Shown here: one piece after another, positions 45,176-54,527 of the stretch
Position numbering within the stretch: position 1 is the first letter of the stretch
Layout: each line of letters starts with the position of its first letter
Assembly (NCBI RefSeq): GCF_016734905.1
Contig: NZ_JAERPO010000002.1
Location: forward strand, 310,001 to 374,000
Direction of reading: 5' to 3'
DNA from: Sphingopyxis jiangsuensis
Lineage (GTDB): Bacteria > Pseudomonadota > Alphaproteobacteria > Sphingomonadales > Sphingomonadaceae
Length of the DNA: 64,000 nt
Translations under genes and position numbers: made by a program
Notes under the pieces: model-generated
The model's input: the letters and a program-made list of their open reading frames with translations, nothing else
Database searches by the model: none
What the model was told of the DNA's origin: nothing

Positions 45176-46389
45176 CCGCCGCCTGCCGCCACGGTCGGGG
45201 TGTTCACGCCGTGCATCTGAAGGAATTTTCGAACGTTGCGCGCGGCTTGCCGGATGCGCTGTTCATTCTCGACCATCGCGATGCGGACATAGCCCTCACC
45301 GTCCTCGCCATAGCCGACGCCCGGCGCGACCGCGACCTTGGCATGGGTGAGCAGTTGCTTCGAGAATTCGAGGCTGCCCATTTCCTTGAGCGCGGGCGGC
45401 AGCGGCGCCCAGGCGAACATCGACGCCTTGGGGCTCGGGACGTCCCAGCCGGCGCGTGCAAAGCTTTCGACCATCACGTCGCGGCGCTTCTGATAGAGCT
45501 CGCGATTCTTCTCGACGATGTCCTGCGGGCCGTTGAGCGCCGCGCATGCGGCCGCCTGGATCGGCGTGAAGGCGCCGTAGTCGAGATAGGATTTGACGCG
45601 CGTCATCGCCGCGATCAGCCTTTTGTTGCCGACCGCAAAGCCCATGCGCCAACCCGCCATCGAATAGGTTTTCGACATCGAGGTAAACTCGATCGCGACA
45701 TCCTTCGCGCCCGGCACCTGCAGGATCGAGGGCGTCGGATTGCCGTCGTAATACAGCTCCGAATAGGCAAGGTCCGAAAGCACCCATACCTTGTTTTCCT
45801 TCGCCCAGGCGACGAGCCGCTCGTAAAAGGCAAGGTCGACCGTGTCCGCCGTCGGGTTCGACGGGAAGTTGACGACGAGGATCGACGGACGCGGAACGGT
45901 GAACGCCATCGCGCGGTCGAGCGCGCGCCAATAATTCTCGTCGGGAGTCGTCGGCACGCTGCGGATCGCCGCGCCGGCAATGATGAAGCCGAAGGTGTGG
46001 ATCGGATAGCTGGGGTTCGGCGCGAGCACGACGTCGCCGGGGCCGGTGATCGCGGTCGCAAGGCTTGCGAGCCCTTCCTTCGACCCCATCGTCACGACGA
46101 TCTCGCTTTCGGGGTCGAGTTCCACGTTGAAGCGGCGCGCGTAATAATTGGCCTGCGCGCGGCGAAGCCCCGGAATCCCTTTCGACTGCGAATAGCCGTG
46201 GGCGTCGGGCTTTTGCGCTACCTCGCACAGCTTGTCGATCACATGCTGCGGCGGCGGCAGGTCGGGGTTGCCCATCCCCAGGTCGATGATGTCCTCCCCC
46301 GCGGCTCGCGCGGCCGCTCGCATCGCATTGACTTCGGCGATGACATAGGGCGGCAGGCGCTTGATGCGGTAGAATTCATCGTCGGACAT
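45172..46389 (-). CDS. alaC: AlaC-like aminotransferase (class I, PLP)
   Basis: A 405-residue pyridoxal-phosphate aminotransferase. MSDDEFYRIKRLPPYVIAEV at the N-terminus and SMSKTYSMAGWRMGFAVG, with Lys240 as Schiff base, match the YfdZ/AlaC group that makes alanine from pyruvate and glutamate. PNPSYPIHTFGF and FPSNPTADTV are further class I motifs. LL-diaminopimelate aminotransferase is a related alternative. It is translated just ahead of a DUF2721 protein. Confidence 0.9.
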   Translation of the reverse strand: MSDDEFYRIKRLPPYVIAEVNAMRAAARAAGEDIIDLGMGNPDLPPPQHVIDKLCEVAQKPDAHGYSQSKGIPGLRRAQANYYARRFNVELDPESEIVVTMGSKEGLASLATAITGPGDVVLAPNPSYPIHTFGFIIAGAAIRSVPTTPDENYWRALDRAMAFTVPRPSILVVNFPSNPTADTVDLAFYERLVAWAKENKVWVLSDLAYSELYYDGNPTPSILQVPGAKDVAIEFTSMSKTYSMAGWRMGFAVGNKRLIAAMTRVKSYLDYGAFTPIQAAACAALNGPQDIVEKNRELYQKRRDVMVESFARAGWDVPSPKASMFAWAPLPPALKEMGSLEFSKQLLTHAKVAVAPGVGYGEDGEGYVRIAMVENEQRIRQAARNVRKFLQMHGVNTPTVAAGGG

Positions 46390-46509
46390 GGGAAACTAGA
46401 ACAACTCCTTTTCGTTTCGGACATTCTCCATCGGCCCGAACGGCGCCTCGCCAGCCGTGCCGCGGCTTGTTATAGGCATGGCAGCAGAGGCTGACCAGCG
46501 GGAACCATA

Positions 46510-48285
46510 ATGAGCGAAACCGGCAACGACGATAGCGGCACGGCACCCAATCCCTTCCTGCCCTCCCCCGACGATCTCCAGCATTGGACGAGCGTCATGA
46601 CGCGCGCGCAGCAGATGATGCTCGAATATGCGCTCGGTCAGGCCCAGGACGATGCCGATGCCCGGCCGCTCTTCGATCCGGCAAAATGGCTGGACACGCC
46701 GGCGACCGAAGTCTGGGCCGCCCAGACCTCGAAGATGTGGGAGCAAGGCGTCGCCTTCTGGTCGTCGCTCGCCACGCTCCAGCCCCCCTTCGCACCGTCG
46801 CCTGCCGAGGATGCGCCAAGGGACCGGCGCTTCAGCGATCCCGAATGGACGGCCAACCCGGTGTTCGCGCTGATCCGACAGACCTATGGCCTCTTGTCCG
46901 AGCAATTGCTGGCGACGACGCGGCAGGTTGCCGGGCTCGACGATGCCGCGCGCGCCAAGCTCGAATTCGCCGCAAAGAATATGGCCGAGGCGCTGTCGCC
47001 CACCAATCTTGCGCTCACCAATCCCGAGGTCATCAAACGGGCGGTGGAAACGCGCGGCGAAAGCCTGCTCAAGGGGCTGAGGCATATGCTGTCCGACCTG
47101 TCGCGCGGGCAGCTCAGCCACGTCGATCCCGACGCGTTCGAGGTCGGGGTCAATATCGCGACCACGCCGGGCAAGGTTATCCACGAAACCGACCTTTATC
47201 AGCTCATCCACTATGCGCCGACGACGAAGGAGATCTTCACGGTCCCGCTCGTCATCTTCCCGCCGTGGATCAACCGTTTCTATATCCTCGACCTCAACCC
47301 CGCCAAAAGCTTTGTCAAATGGGCGACCGAGCAGGGCCTTTCGGTGTTCATGGTGTCGTGGAAATCGGCCGACGAAACGATGAAGGACGTCGTGTGGGAC
47401 GATTATGTCGCGGCGCAGGTCGATGCGATCGACACGATCCGCGACCTGCTCGACGTACCGCATGTCCATGCGATCGGCTATTGCGTGGCGGGGACGACGC
47501 TCGCCGCGACGCTGGCGATGCTCGCGGCGAAGGGCGAAGCCGACAAGGTCAAGTCAGCGACCTTTTTCACCGCGCAGGTCGATTTCGAGTTCGCGGGCGA
47601 GCTCAAGCTGTTCGTCGACGACAATTATCTCGCGCTGCTCCAGCAGCTATCGGCGCCGGGCTATCTCGACGGGCGCTATATGGCGGCGACGTTCAACAGC
47701 CTGCGCGGACGCGACCTCATCTGGAATTATGTTGTCAGCAATTATCTGCTCGGCAACGACTATCCGCCGTTCGACCTGCTCTATTGGAACGGCGACACGA
47801 CGAACCTGCCGGCGAAGTGGCACCGCCAATATCTGGTCGACCTGTATCGCGACAACCGGCTGGTCATCCCGAACAGCCTGTCGGTCTGCGGCACGCCGAT
47901 CGACCTGCGCAAGATCAAGACCCCGACCTATATCCAGGCGGGGCGCGAAGATCATATAGCGCCGCTCGCGAGCGTTTGGCGGCTGATGGATCATCTGGCG
48001 GGGCCAAAGACATTTCTGCTCGCGGGCTCGGGGCATATCGCCGGGGTCGTCAACCCGCCGGCTGCGGGAAAATATCAATATTGGACGGGCGACAATAGCG
48101 CCCCGACGCTCGCCGAGTTCGAAGCCAGCGCGACCGAGACAAAGGGCAGCTGGTGGCCGCACTGGATCGGCTGGATCGCCGAACAGGACGCCGGGAAAAT
48201 TCCCGCCAAAGGCACGCGCATCCCCGGAAAGGGCAAGAAAAAGGCCATCGAAGACGCCCCCGGCCGCTATGTCAAGCAGCGGTAA
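46510..48285 (+). CDS. phaC: Class I poly(3-hydroxyalkanoate) synthase
   Basis: A 591-residue PhaC that polymerises (R)-3-hydroxyacyl-CoA into storage granules. The lipase-like box is GYCVAG with catalytic Cys325. Asp481 (REDHIAP) and His509 (GSGHIAG) complete the triad. PPWINRFYILDLNPAKS near 251-267 is a hallmark. The length fits class I. It has an intergenic gap before the phasin gene, which carries its own promoter. Confidence 0.96.
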   Translation: MSETGNDDSGTAPNPFLPSPDDLQHWTSVMTRAQQMMLEYALGQAQDDADARPLFDPAKWLDTPATEVWAAQTSKMWEQGVAFWSSLATLQPPFAPSPAEDAPRDRRFSDPEWTANPVFALIRQTYGLLSEQLLATTRQVAGLDDAARAKLEFAAKNMAEALSPTNLALTNPEVIKRAVETRGESLLKGLRHMLSDLSRGQLSHVDPDAFEVGVNIATTPGKVIHETDLYQLIHYAPTTKEIFTVPLVIFPPWINRFYILDLNPAKSFVKWATEQGLSVFMVSWKSADETMKDVVWDDYVAAQVDAIDTIRDLLDVPHVHAIGYCVAGTTLAATLAMLAAKGEADKVKSATFFTAQVDFEFAGELKLFVDDNYLALLQQLSAPGYLDGRYMAATFNSLRGRDLIWNYVVSNYLLGNDYPPFDLLYWNGDTTNLPAKWHRQYLVDLYRDNRLVIPNSLSVCGTPIDLRKIKTPTYIQAGREDHIAPLASVWRLMDHLAGPKTFLLAGSGHIAGVVNPPAAGKYQYWTGDNSAPTLAEFEASATETKGSWWPHWIGWIAEQDAGKIPAKGTRIPGKGKKKAIEDAPGRYVKQR

Positions 48286-48330
48286 TATCGCGTAAATATA
48301 CTCGGCCCCGGACCGGCATTCGAAGATTCA

Positions 48331-48393
48331 TTGTGCGCTGCACAAAAAATCCTTGAAATCGCCGTTCCACTCCTATATTGTGCAGTGCAACAA
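48331..48393 (+). promoter_or_regulatory. Phasin promoter with two PhaR-like operators
   Basis: TTGTGC-GCT-GCACAA (48331-48345) is a perfect inverted repeat. TTGTGC-AGT-GCAACAA (48378-48393) is a near copy. Between them are TTGAAA (48353-48358) and TATATT (48374-48379), promoter-like with a short 15-base spacer. The second operator overlaps the -10 end. The pair would let a repressor such as PhaR block phasin synthesis until granules form. TGC-rich PhaR sites are known in other alphaproteobacteria; the identity here is inferred. Confidence 0.6.
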
Positions 48394-48408
48394 AAAGGAG
48401 TTGTCCCG

Positions 48409-49146
48409 ATGGCTACCAAGATGGATAGTGCCGAAAAGGCTTTCGAAGCCGCGACGCTGGAAACTGCCGCCAAGCCGGTGGCCGCTCCGGCAGTTGCCGC
48501 CACCCCGGCGGCTGCAAAGCCCGTTGCGGCTCCCGTGAAAACCAAGACGGTGAAGGCAAAAGCCAAGCCGACTGCGAAAAAGGCTGCTGCCCCCAAAGCC
48601 GCAGCCAAGAAGGTCGCCCCCAAGAAGGCGACCGTGAAGAAAATTGCCCCCAAGGCCGCGCCGAAGCCCGTCGCTGCCACCAGCAAAGGATTCAAGACCA
48701 TGAACGATACCGTCAAGAAGTTCGCCGACGAAGCCAAGACCCGCGTCGAAGCCCTGACCGCCGATTTCAACGATCGCGCCAAGGAAGCGATGTCGAAGTC
48801 GAGCAAGCTCGCCGAAGAAGCCGTCGAATTCAACAAGGCCAATGTCGAAGCGCTCGTCGAATCGGGCAAGATCGCTGCCAAGGGCATGGAAACGCTCGGC
48901 CAGGAAGGCGTCGCCTTCGCTCGCAAGAGCTTTGAAGACACGACCGCCGCGCTGAAGGGCTACACCGCCGTCAAGTCGCCGACCGAATTCTTCAAACTCT
49001 ATGCCGAAAACAGCAAGAAGGCGTTCGACGCCGCTGTCGCGCAGACCTCGAAGACCAGCGAACTCGTCGTCAAGCTGACGAACGACAGCTTCGCGCCGAT
49101 CTCGAACCGCGTGTCGGTCATCACTTCGAAGATGAAGGCCGCCTAA
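48409..49146 (+). CDS. Phasin (PHA granule-associated protein)
   Basis: A 245-residue phasin. Residues 20-100 are an Ala/Lys/Pro-rich low-complexity stretch of AKPVAAP and KKVAPKK repeats that resembles histone-H1-like tails. Residues 110-245 form the amphipathic helical phasin domain (KFADEAKTRVEALTADFND, TEFFKLYAENSKKAFD). It coats PHA granules made by the upstream PhaC. The start at 48409 has AAAAGGAG at 8 bases. A strong terminator follows. Confidence 0.92.
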   Translation: MATKMDSAEKAFEAATLETAAKPVAAPAVAATPAAAKPVAAPVKTKTVKAKAKPTAKKAAAPKAAAKKVAPKKATVKKIAPKAAPKPVAATSKGFKTMNDTVKKFADEAKTRVEALTADFNDRAKEAMSKSSKLAEEAVEFNKANVEALVESGKIAAKGMETLGQEGVAFARKSFEDTTAALKGYTAVKSPTEFFKLYAENSKKAFDAAVAQTSKTSELVVKLTNDSFAPISNRVSVITSKMKAA

Positions 49147-49212
49147 GCGACTTCACCTTCGCGTCGGCGCGGGCACTTCCCCCTCCCCCCGCCTGCGCTG
49201 ACCATAGAAAGG

Positions 49213-49249
49213 CCGCCCGCTTCCCCGTGAAGCGGGCGGTTCTTTTTTG
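49213..49249 (+). terminator. Rho-independent terminator of the phasin gene
   Basis: CCGCCCGCTT pairs perfectly with AAGCGGGCGG around a 7-base loop, followed by TTCTTTTTTG. It starts 67 bases after the phasin stop. Confidence 0.9.
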
Positions 49250-49335
49250 CGCATCGGGTCCCGTGCAAGAACAAAAGGCGGTTAACATCGCCCCCGCCCC
49301 CTTGCGAATCCGTCCGCGCGTGCGATATTCCGTCG

Positions 49336-49701
49336 ATGATGTTTCCCGATCCCGAATTTCTGCCGGTCCGCGCGATGGCGGACAAGGACGACGACGCTGG
49401 CGGCGCGCCCGGTGTCGGCATTGCGACGCGCACGCGCGCAAAGCCCAAAAAGCCATCGATGTACAAGGTGCTGCTGCTCAACGACGACTATACCCCGATG
49501 GAATTCGTCGTGATGGTCCTTCAGCGCTTCTTCAACATGGATATCGAACAGGCGACGCAGGTCATGCTCCACGTCCATCAACAGGGTGTCGGCGTGTGCG
49601 GCGTGTTCAGCTACGAGGTCGCCGAAACCAAGGTGAACCAGGTGATGGACGCCGCGCGGCAGAACCAGCACCCGCTGCAATGCACGCTGGAAAAGGCGTA
49701 A
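49336..49701 (+). CDS. clpS: ATP-dependent Clp protease adaptor ClpS
   Basis: A 121-residue (or 108-residue, from the ATG at 49375) adaptor that delivers N-degron substrates to ClpAP. It has [22 protein letters not shown] near 46-67 and [24 protein letters not shown] near 77-100; [10 protein letters not shown] forms the N-degron pocket. No strong ribosome site distinguishes the two starts. The disordered N-terminal tail is typical. clpA is not in the window. Confidence 0.93.
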   Translation: MMFPDPEFLPVRAMADKDDDAGGAPGVGIATRTRAKPKKPSMYKVLLLNDDYTPMEFVVMVLQRFFNMDIEQATQVMLHVHQQGVGVCGVFSYEVAETKVNQVMDAARQNQHPLQCTLEKA

Positions 49702-49831
49702 TAGCAGGTACCCGTGCACGCGGGAGGGTATCAGGACCCGGCCTGCGCAATCCCTGCCCGCGCCGGAGCGGCGGCATTCTCTTTTGGTGCAGAAAGCAAC
49801 CGGTTACGGCCAATTGCCGACGTTCATATAT

Positions 49832-49909
49832 CGTCATCCCGGCGCAGGCCGGGATCTCGCCGGTGCGTGAAACCGCTGGGGTGAGATCCCGGCCTTCGCC
49901 GGGATGACG
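49832..49909. repeat. REP-like inverted element after clpS
   Basis: CGTCATCCCGGCGCAGGCCG and its inverted partner CGGCCTTCGCCGGGATGACG bound a 78-base stem-loop with inner GGGATCTC/GAGATCCC arms. The CGTCATCCCGG end is shared with the element at 56263, so these form a third repeat type. It lies between convergent genes. Confidence 0.75.
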
Positions 49910-49959
49910 AAGGTCTGGGATCGACCCAAAGCCGACGTCCCGCCGAAATCGAGACCCCG

Positions 49960-50955
49960 TCAGCTGAAATCGAGCTGGACGATCTGCGTCGGCGTCGCCC
50001 GGCAATAGATCTCCATCGTCCGCGCACCCTCGGGATAGGTTGCGGTCATCGCGGCGCGAATGCGCCAGCCGCCATTGCCCTGCTCGAGGTGGATCAGCCG
50101 GTCGTAGGACAGGCGCGTCCCGCCCGTGACGCCAATCTGGCGCGCGGCGTCGTTCATGCAGTTCTGGACCGATGGCCGCGCCGCGGCAGGCAACTGGCCG
50201 AGATCGGCGCTGAGCGCCGCGGGACCGCTGCCCGGCTGGGACACGACCTCTTCGGGCGCCACATCCTCGTTCGATCCCGCTTTCTTCTTGCCACTGGCCA
50301 GCAGCGCGAGCAGCCCGCCTGCAACGACAATTCCGCCGATGATCAATCCGGTGCTTGGCCCTTTCTTCTTTTCGGGCTCGGGTCCGGGCAGCGGCACAAG
50401 ATTATTGTAGCCATAGCGGAAATCGGCACGGCAGCCGTTGTTTACCCAGATATAATTGGCAGTATATCCCCACTGGCGACCGGCATTGCATGTTCCGCCG
50501 AGGCGCCGGGCCAATTCGACGCGACCGTGCGTCGTAACGCTACACTGCTGATAGCGTCCACTGCGCGACTCGCATCGAACCGTACCGGCGAAATCATTGC
50601 CGGGCTGGACGGGAACCGCCCCCGCATAGCCATAATGAAATTCGGCACGGCAATTGCCCGACACCCAGATCTGGCGTGCCGAATAACCCCATGTCCGATT
50701 CGCCGTGCAGCGTCCGCCGAGCACCCGCTTGATCGCAACGCGATTGTCGGTGCGCACATTGCACCGCTGCATCTGGTTGTTGCGCGATTCGCAGCGGATC
50801 GAGCCCTTGTAGCCATCCGACGGACGGGGCGGCTGGATCTGCGGTCTACCGGGATTGGCGGGAACAGGTAAAGTCGTCTGTGCAAAGGCGGGAACGCCTG
50901 CGGGACCTATCACCAGTGAAGTTGACACAATCGCGGATACAATATGATTTCTCAT
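49960..50955 (-). CDS. DUF3011 protein with two tandem repeats and a membrane anchor
   Basis: A 331-residue exported protein. A signal peptide covers residues 1-27. Two about 75-residue DUF3011 units follow (IRCESRNNQMQRC...WVSGNCRAEFHYGY and VRCESRSGRYQQC...WVNNGCRADFRYGY), each with four cysteines. A lysine-rich segment and a single transmembrane helix (GLIIGGIVVAGGLLALLAS) come next. A C-terminal domain of about 95 residues with its own cysteines follows. The function of DUF3011 is unknown; its repeats look lectin-like. GAGGGGAGGGG lies upstream of the ATG. Confidence 0.8.
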   Translation of the reverse strand: MRNHIVSAIVSTSLVIGPAGVPAFAQTTLPVPANPGRPQIQPPRPSDGYKGSIRCESRNNQMQRCNVRTDNRVAIKRVLGGRCTANRTWGYSARQIWVSGNCRAEFHYGYAGAVPVQPGNDFAGTVRCESRSGRYQQCSVTTHGRVELARRLGGTCNAGRQWGYTANYIWVNNGCRADFRYGYNNLVPLPGPEPEKKKGPSTGLIIGGIVVAGGLLALLASGKKKAGSNEDVAPEEVVSQPGSGPAALSADLGQLPAAARPSVQNCMNDAARQIGVTGGTRLSYDRLIHLEQGNGGWRIRAAMTATYPEGARTMEIYCRATPTQIVQLDFS

Positions 50956-51176
50956 AACCCCTCCCCTCGATGCATGATGTCGTCGTTCGATATTTCCTGT
51001 TACTGCCCGTGAACGCGCATCATGCTTCCACATCTTCCGCCAGATTGCCATCATATTGTGACGACAGGATGAATCCGCGCCGACAGCCCCGCGCGCCGCT
51101 CGACGGAAGACGAGACCCCGGCGCGCGAAGACGGCCCGCAGCTTGCGCCCCGACGTGCATCCGCTAAGGACGGCGG

Positions 51177-52460
51177 ATGGATCAGATCGTCATTCGCGGC
51201 GGCCAGCGACTCAAGGGCCGTATTCCCATTTCCGGTGCCAAGAATGCCGCGCTCACGCTGCTTCCCTGCGCGCTGCTCACCGACGAGCCGCTGACCTTGC
51301 GCAACCTGCCGCGGCTCGCCGACGTCGACGGCTTCGGCCACCTGCTCAACCAGCTCGGATGTTCGACGACGATCGAAGGTTCGCGGCCCGAAGATTTCGG
51401 CCGCGTGATGACCGCGCGCACCACGACGCTGACCTCGACCGTCGCGCCCTATGACATCGTCCGCAAGATGCGCGCGTCGATCCTCGTGCTCGGGCCGCTG
51501 CTCGCGCGCGCGGGCGAGGCGACGGTGTCGTTGCCCGGCGGCTGCGCGATCGGCAACCGCCCGATCGACCTGCACCTCAAAGCGCTGGAAGCCTTTGGCG
51601 CCGAAATCGAACTCGCCTCGGGCTATGTGAAGGCCGTCGCGCCCGGCGGACGCCTCGCAGGCGGCAAATTCACCTTTCCCGTCGTGTCGGTCGGCGCGAC
51701 CGAAAACGCCGTCATGGCGGCGGTGCTGGCCAAAGGCACCTGCGTGCTCGAAAATGCGGCGCGCGAGCCCGAAATTGTCGACCTCTGCAACTGCCTCGTC
51801 GCGATGGGCGCACATATCGATGGGATCGGGACCGAGACGCTGACGATCGAAGGCGTCGACCGGCTCCACGGCGCGACCTATCGCGTCATGGCCGACCGCA
51901 TCGAGGCGGGCAGCTATGCCTGCGCCGCGGTGATTACCGAAGGCGATGTCGAACTCGTCGGCGCGAAAGCCGGCGAGATGGAAGCGACGCTCGCCGCGCT
52001 GCGCGAAGCAGGGGCGACCGTGGAAGGCACGAAATCGGGCATCCGCGTCGCCATGTCGGGCCGCGCACAGCCGGTCACGCTGTCGACCGCGCCCTACCCC
52101 GGCTTCGCGACCGACATGCAGGCGCAGTTCATGGCGATGGCCACGCTCGGCACCGGCGCGTCACTGTTTACCGAGACGATCTTCGAGAACCGCTACATGC
52201 ACGTTCCTGAACTGGCGCGCATGGGCTGCGACATTCAGGTCAAGGGCCGCACCGCGGTGGTGCGCGGCGTCGATCACCTTGTCGGCGCACCGGTGATGGC
52301 GACCGACCTTCGCGCGTCGATGAGCCTGATCATCGCGGGCCTGGCGGCGCAGGGGCAGACCGAGGTCAACCGCGTCTATCACCTCGATCGCGGATACGAG
52401 CGGCTCGAGGAGAAACTCCAGGCCGTCGGCGCCGACATCGAACGGATCAGCGCGGGCTGA
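51177..52460 (+). CDS. murA: UDP-N-acetylglucosamine 1-carboxyvinyltransferase
   Basis: A 427-residue MurA that transfers enolpyruvate from PEP to UDP-GlcNAc, the first step of peptidoglycan synthesis. Lys22-Asn23 (SGAKNAAL) and the catalytic loop [13 protein letters not shown] with Cys123 are conserved. That cysteine is the one modified by fosfomycin in sensitive enzymes. RDRI-like ADRIEAGSY and [12 protein letters not shown] are also typical. The length is canonical. It is monocistronic in this view. Confidence 0.97.
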   Translation: MDQIVIRGGQRLKGRIPISGAKNAALTLLPCALLTDEPLTLRNLPRLADVDGFGHLLNQLGCSTTIEGSRPEDFGRVMTARTTTLTSTVAPYDIVRKMRASILVLGPLLARAGEATVSLPGGCAIGNRPIDLHLKALEAFGAEIELASGYVKAVAPGGRLAGGKFTFPVVSVGATENAVMAAVLAKGTCVLENAAREPEIVDLCNCLVAMGAHIDGIGTETLTIEGVDRLHGATYRVMADRIEAGSYACAAVITEGDVELVGAKAGEMEATLAALREAGATVEGTKSGIRVAMSGRAQPVTLSTAPYPGFATDMQAQFMAMATLGTGASLFTETIFENRYMHVPELARMGCDIQVKGRTAVVRGVDHLVGAPVMATDLRASMSLIIAGLAAQGQTEVNRVYHLDRGYERLEEKLQAVGADIERISAG

Positions 52461-52514
52461 TTTTTCCGCCTTTTCCCGTTCGCATCGAGCGAAACGGAAC
52501 TAGGGTCAGGCCCC

Positions 52515-53480
52515 TTAGGTATTTGGGTCGTTTTCCACCGGCACCGCGACCATGTTGCCGCTGACCGTCGGACGCTCGGGGCGCTTGGCGACGGCGATTA
52601 CCAACCCGACGAGCGCGACCGCGCCGCCCGCGATCGACAGCGGCGCCCAGCGATAGCCCTCGAACAGTGTCGACATGCCCATCGCGACGATCGGGATCAG
52701 CACGCTCGACCAGGCCGCCTGCCCCGGCCCGACGGCGCGGATGATGTTGAAATAGAGCGGAAAGGTCACCGCACTGGCGATCACGCCCAGATAGACGATG
52801 CCGCCCAGATAGACGAAGCTCTGTTCGATACGCGGCGCGCCGGTCGTCGCAAAGGCGAACAGGCCGTTGGCGCACGCGCCGATCAGCATCGCCCACGCGA
52901 GCATCACGATCATCGATTGCGAACGGGCAAAGCCGGTGCCCTGCATGATGTTGGCGCTCGACGCGCTGAGCACGCCGGCAAGCGTGAAGAGCGTGCCGAT
53001 AACGACCGCTTCGGGTCCGATCGCGGCGGCGCGATATTCCTGCAGGATCATCATCGCGACCCCGACGATGGCAATCCCCGCGCCGACCAGAAAGCGCCGC
53101 TCGAGCGGGGTGCGCAGGAACAGGCGGCCAAGCAGCGTGTTGGGCACGATCAGCAGCGCGAACAGCACCGCGACAAGGCCCGAGGCGATATATTCCTCGG
53201 CGCGATAGACGAAGTTGAAATTGAAGACGAACTGCGAAGCGCCGAGCAAGGCGGCGAACCCGAGGCCGCGACCGTCAAGGAACAGCCGCTCGCGGCGCAG
53301 CGCCGCAAAGGCGAACATTGCGCCGCCTGCGACGAAAAAACGATAGCTGACGGACCAGCTCGGCGGAACGACGCCAAGCTGTCCCTTGATGACGATCCAC
53401 GTCGATCCCCAGATCAGCGTGACGAGCAGGAAAGGGACAAGGACGCGCGGGGTCAGCAGCGTCGGCTGCGCCTCGCTCAT
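52515..53480 (-). CDS. EamA/DMT-superfamily transporter
   Basis: A 321-residue protein with ten predicted helices, a duplicated five-helix EamA unit. WGSTWIVIKGQLG near 24-36 and GVIASAVTFPLYFNIIRAVGPGQAA in the second half are typical of RhaT/YedA-type exporters. The substrate is unknown; relatives export amino acids and metabolites. Its ATG overlaps the stop of the threonine aldolase (ATGA), suggesting coupling. Confidence 0.87.
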   Translation of the reverse strand: MSEAQPTLLTPRVLVPFLLVTLIWGSTWIVIKGQLGVVPPSWSVSYRFFVAGGAMFAFAALRRERLFLDGRGLGFAALLGASQFVFNFNFVYRAEEYIASGLVAVLFALLIVPNTLLGRLFLRTPLERRFLVGAGIAIVGVAMMILQEYRAAAIGPEAVVIGTLFTLAGVLSASSANIMQGTGFARSQSMIVMLAWAMLIGACANGLFAFATTGAPRIEQSFVYLGGIVYLGVIASAVTFPLYFNIIRAVGPGQAAWSSVLIPIVAMGMSTLFEGYRWAPLSIAGGAVALVGLVIAVAKRPERPTVSGNMVAVPVENDPNT

Positions 53481-54487
53481 AGCGCGGCGATCGCCGCTGC
53501 GAGCGGCGCCACGGTCGCCGCATCCTGGTCCCAGCTCACAACGAGCCGCGCTGCGCCCTCGCCCCAATCGTAAAAGTCGAAACCGGCGGCGCGCAATTGC
53601 GCCGCCTCAGCAGCGGTCAGCCGGACGAACAGCTCATTCGCCTCGACCGGGTGCATCAGCCGGTCGCCGCACGCTTCGGCAAGCGCCGCGGCGCCGGCAT
53701 TGGCCGCGCGCGCATTGGCCAGCCAGAGGTCGTCCTTCAGCATCGCGCAAATCTGCGCCGCGACAAAGCGGCCCTTGCTCAGCAGGTGCCCGCCGCGCTT
53801 CTTCAATTCGCGCACACCCGCGCCGCCGCTGCCGCCGAAAAAGACGATCGCCTCGGCCATCATCGCGCCATTTTTGGTGAAGCCGAACGACAGTGCATCG
53901 ACCCCCGCGCGCCACGTGACATCGGCGGGCGAACCGCCGCGATAGGCGACGGCATTGGCAAAGCGCGCGCCGTCCATGTGCAGCTTCAGCCCCTCGGCCT
54001 TCGCTACCTCGCCGATCGCCCCGACCTCGCCCGGCTCCCACGACAGGCCATATTCGGTCGCGTTGGTGATGCTGATCGCTGCGGGCTGGACCTGGTGCAC
54101 ATCCTTGCGGATGCCGGCAAGCCGCGTCTTGAGCGCCTCGAGGTCGATCTTCGCGCCGCGCCCCGGCAGCGGCATCAGCTTGGCGCCGCCCGAGTAAAAG
54201 GTCGGCGCGCCGCATTCGTCGACCTCGATATGCGCTTCTTCGTGACAGAGAATGCCCTGCCACGGCCGCACGAAATGCGCGAGGATGATGCTGTTCGCCG
54301 CGGTCCCCGTCGACACCCAGACGACTTCGCACGACGTCTCGAAAAGGTCCGAAAAGGCGCGGTCGAGCGACTGGCTGAGCGCGTCGCCGTCATAGGCGGT
54401 GTCGACAGGGTTGGCGGCCGCCAGGGCCTCCATCACCGCGGGATGCACCGTCGCGGCGTTGTCGGAGAAGAAGCGCATGGCTGTCAT
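53477..54487 (-). CDS. Low-specificity threonine aldolase
   Basis: A 336-residue PLP enzyme that cleaves L-threonine or L-allo-threonine to glycine and acetaldehyde. The Schiff-base lysine is Lys205 in SFGFTKNGAMMAEA. TGTAANSI near 60 and HMDGARFANA near 170 bind cofactor and substrate. The length fits the family. It is upstream of a DMT transporter in the same operon. Confidence 0.92.
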   Translation of the reverse strand: MTAMRFFSDNAATVHPAVMEALAAANPVDTAYDGDALSQSLDRAFSDLFETSCEVVWVSTGTAANSIILAHFVRPWQGILCHEEAHIEVDECGAPTFYSGGAKLMPLPGRGAKIDLEALKTRLAGIRKDVHQVQPAAISITNATEYGLSWEPGEVGAIGEVAKAEGLKLHMDGARFANAVAYRGGSPADVTWRAGVDALSFGFTKNGAMMAEAIVFFGGSGGAGVRELKKRGGHLLSKGRFVAAQICAMLKDDLWLANARAANAGAAALAEACGDRLMHPVEANELFVRLTAAEAAQLRAAGFDFYDWGEGAARLVVSWDQDAATVAPLAAAIAAL

Positions 54488-54527
54488 GCCGCCGCCCTTA
54501 GCGCAGCGCAGCGCGGCTGCTAAGCCC

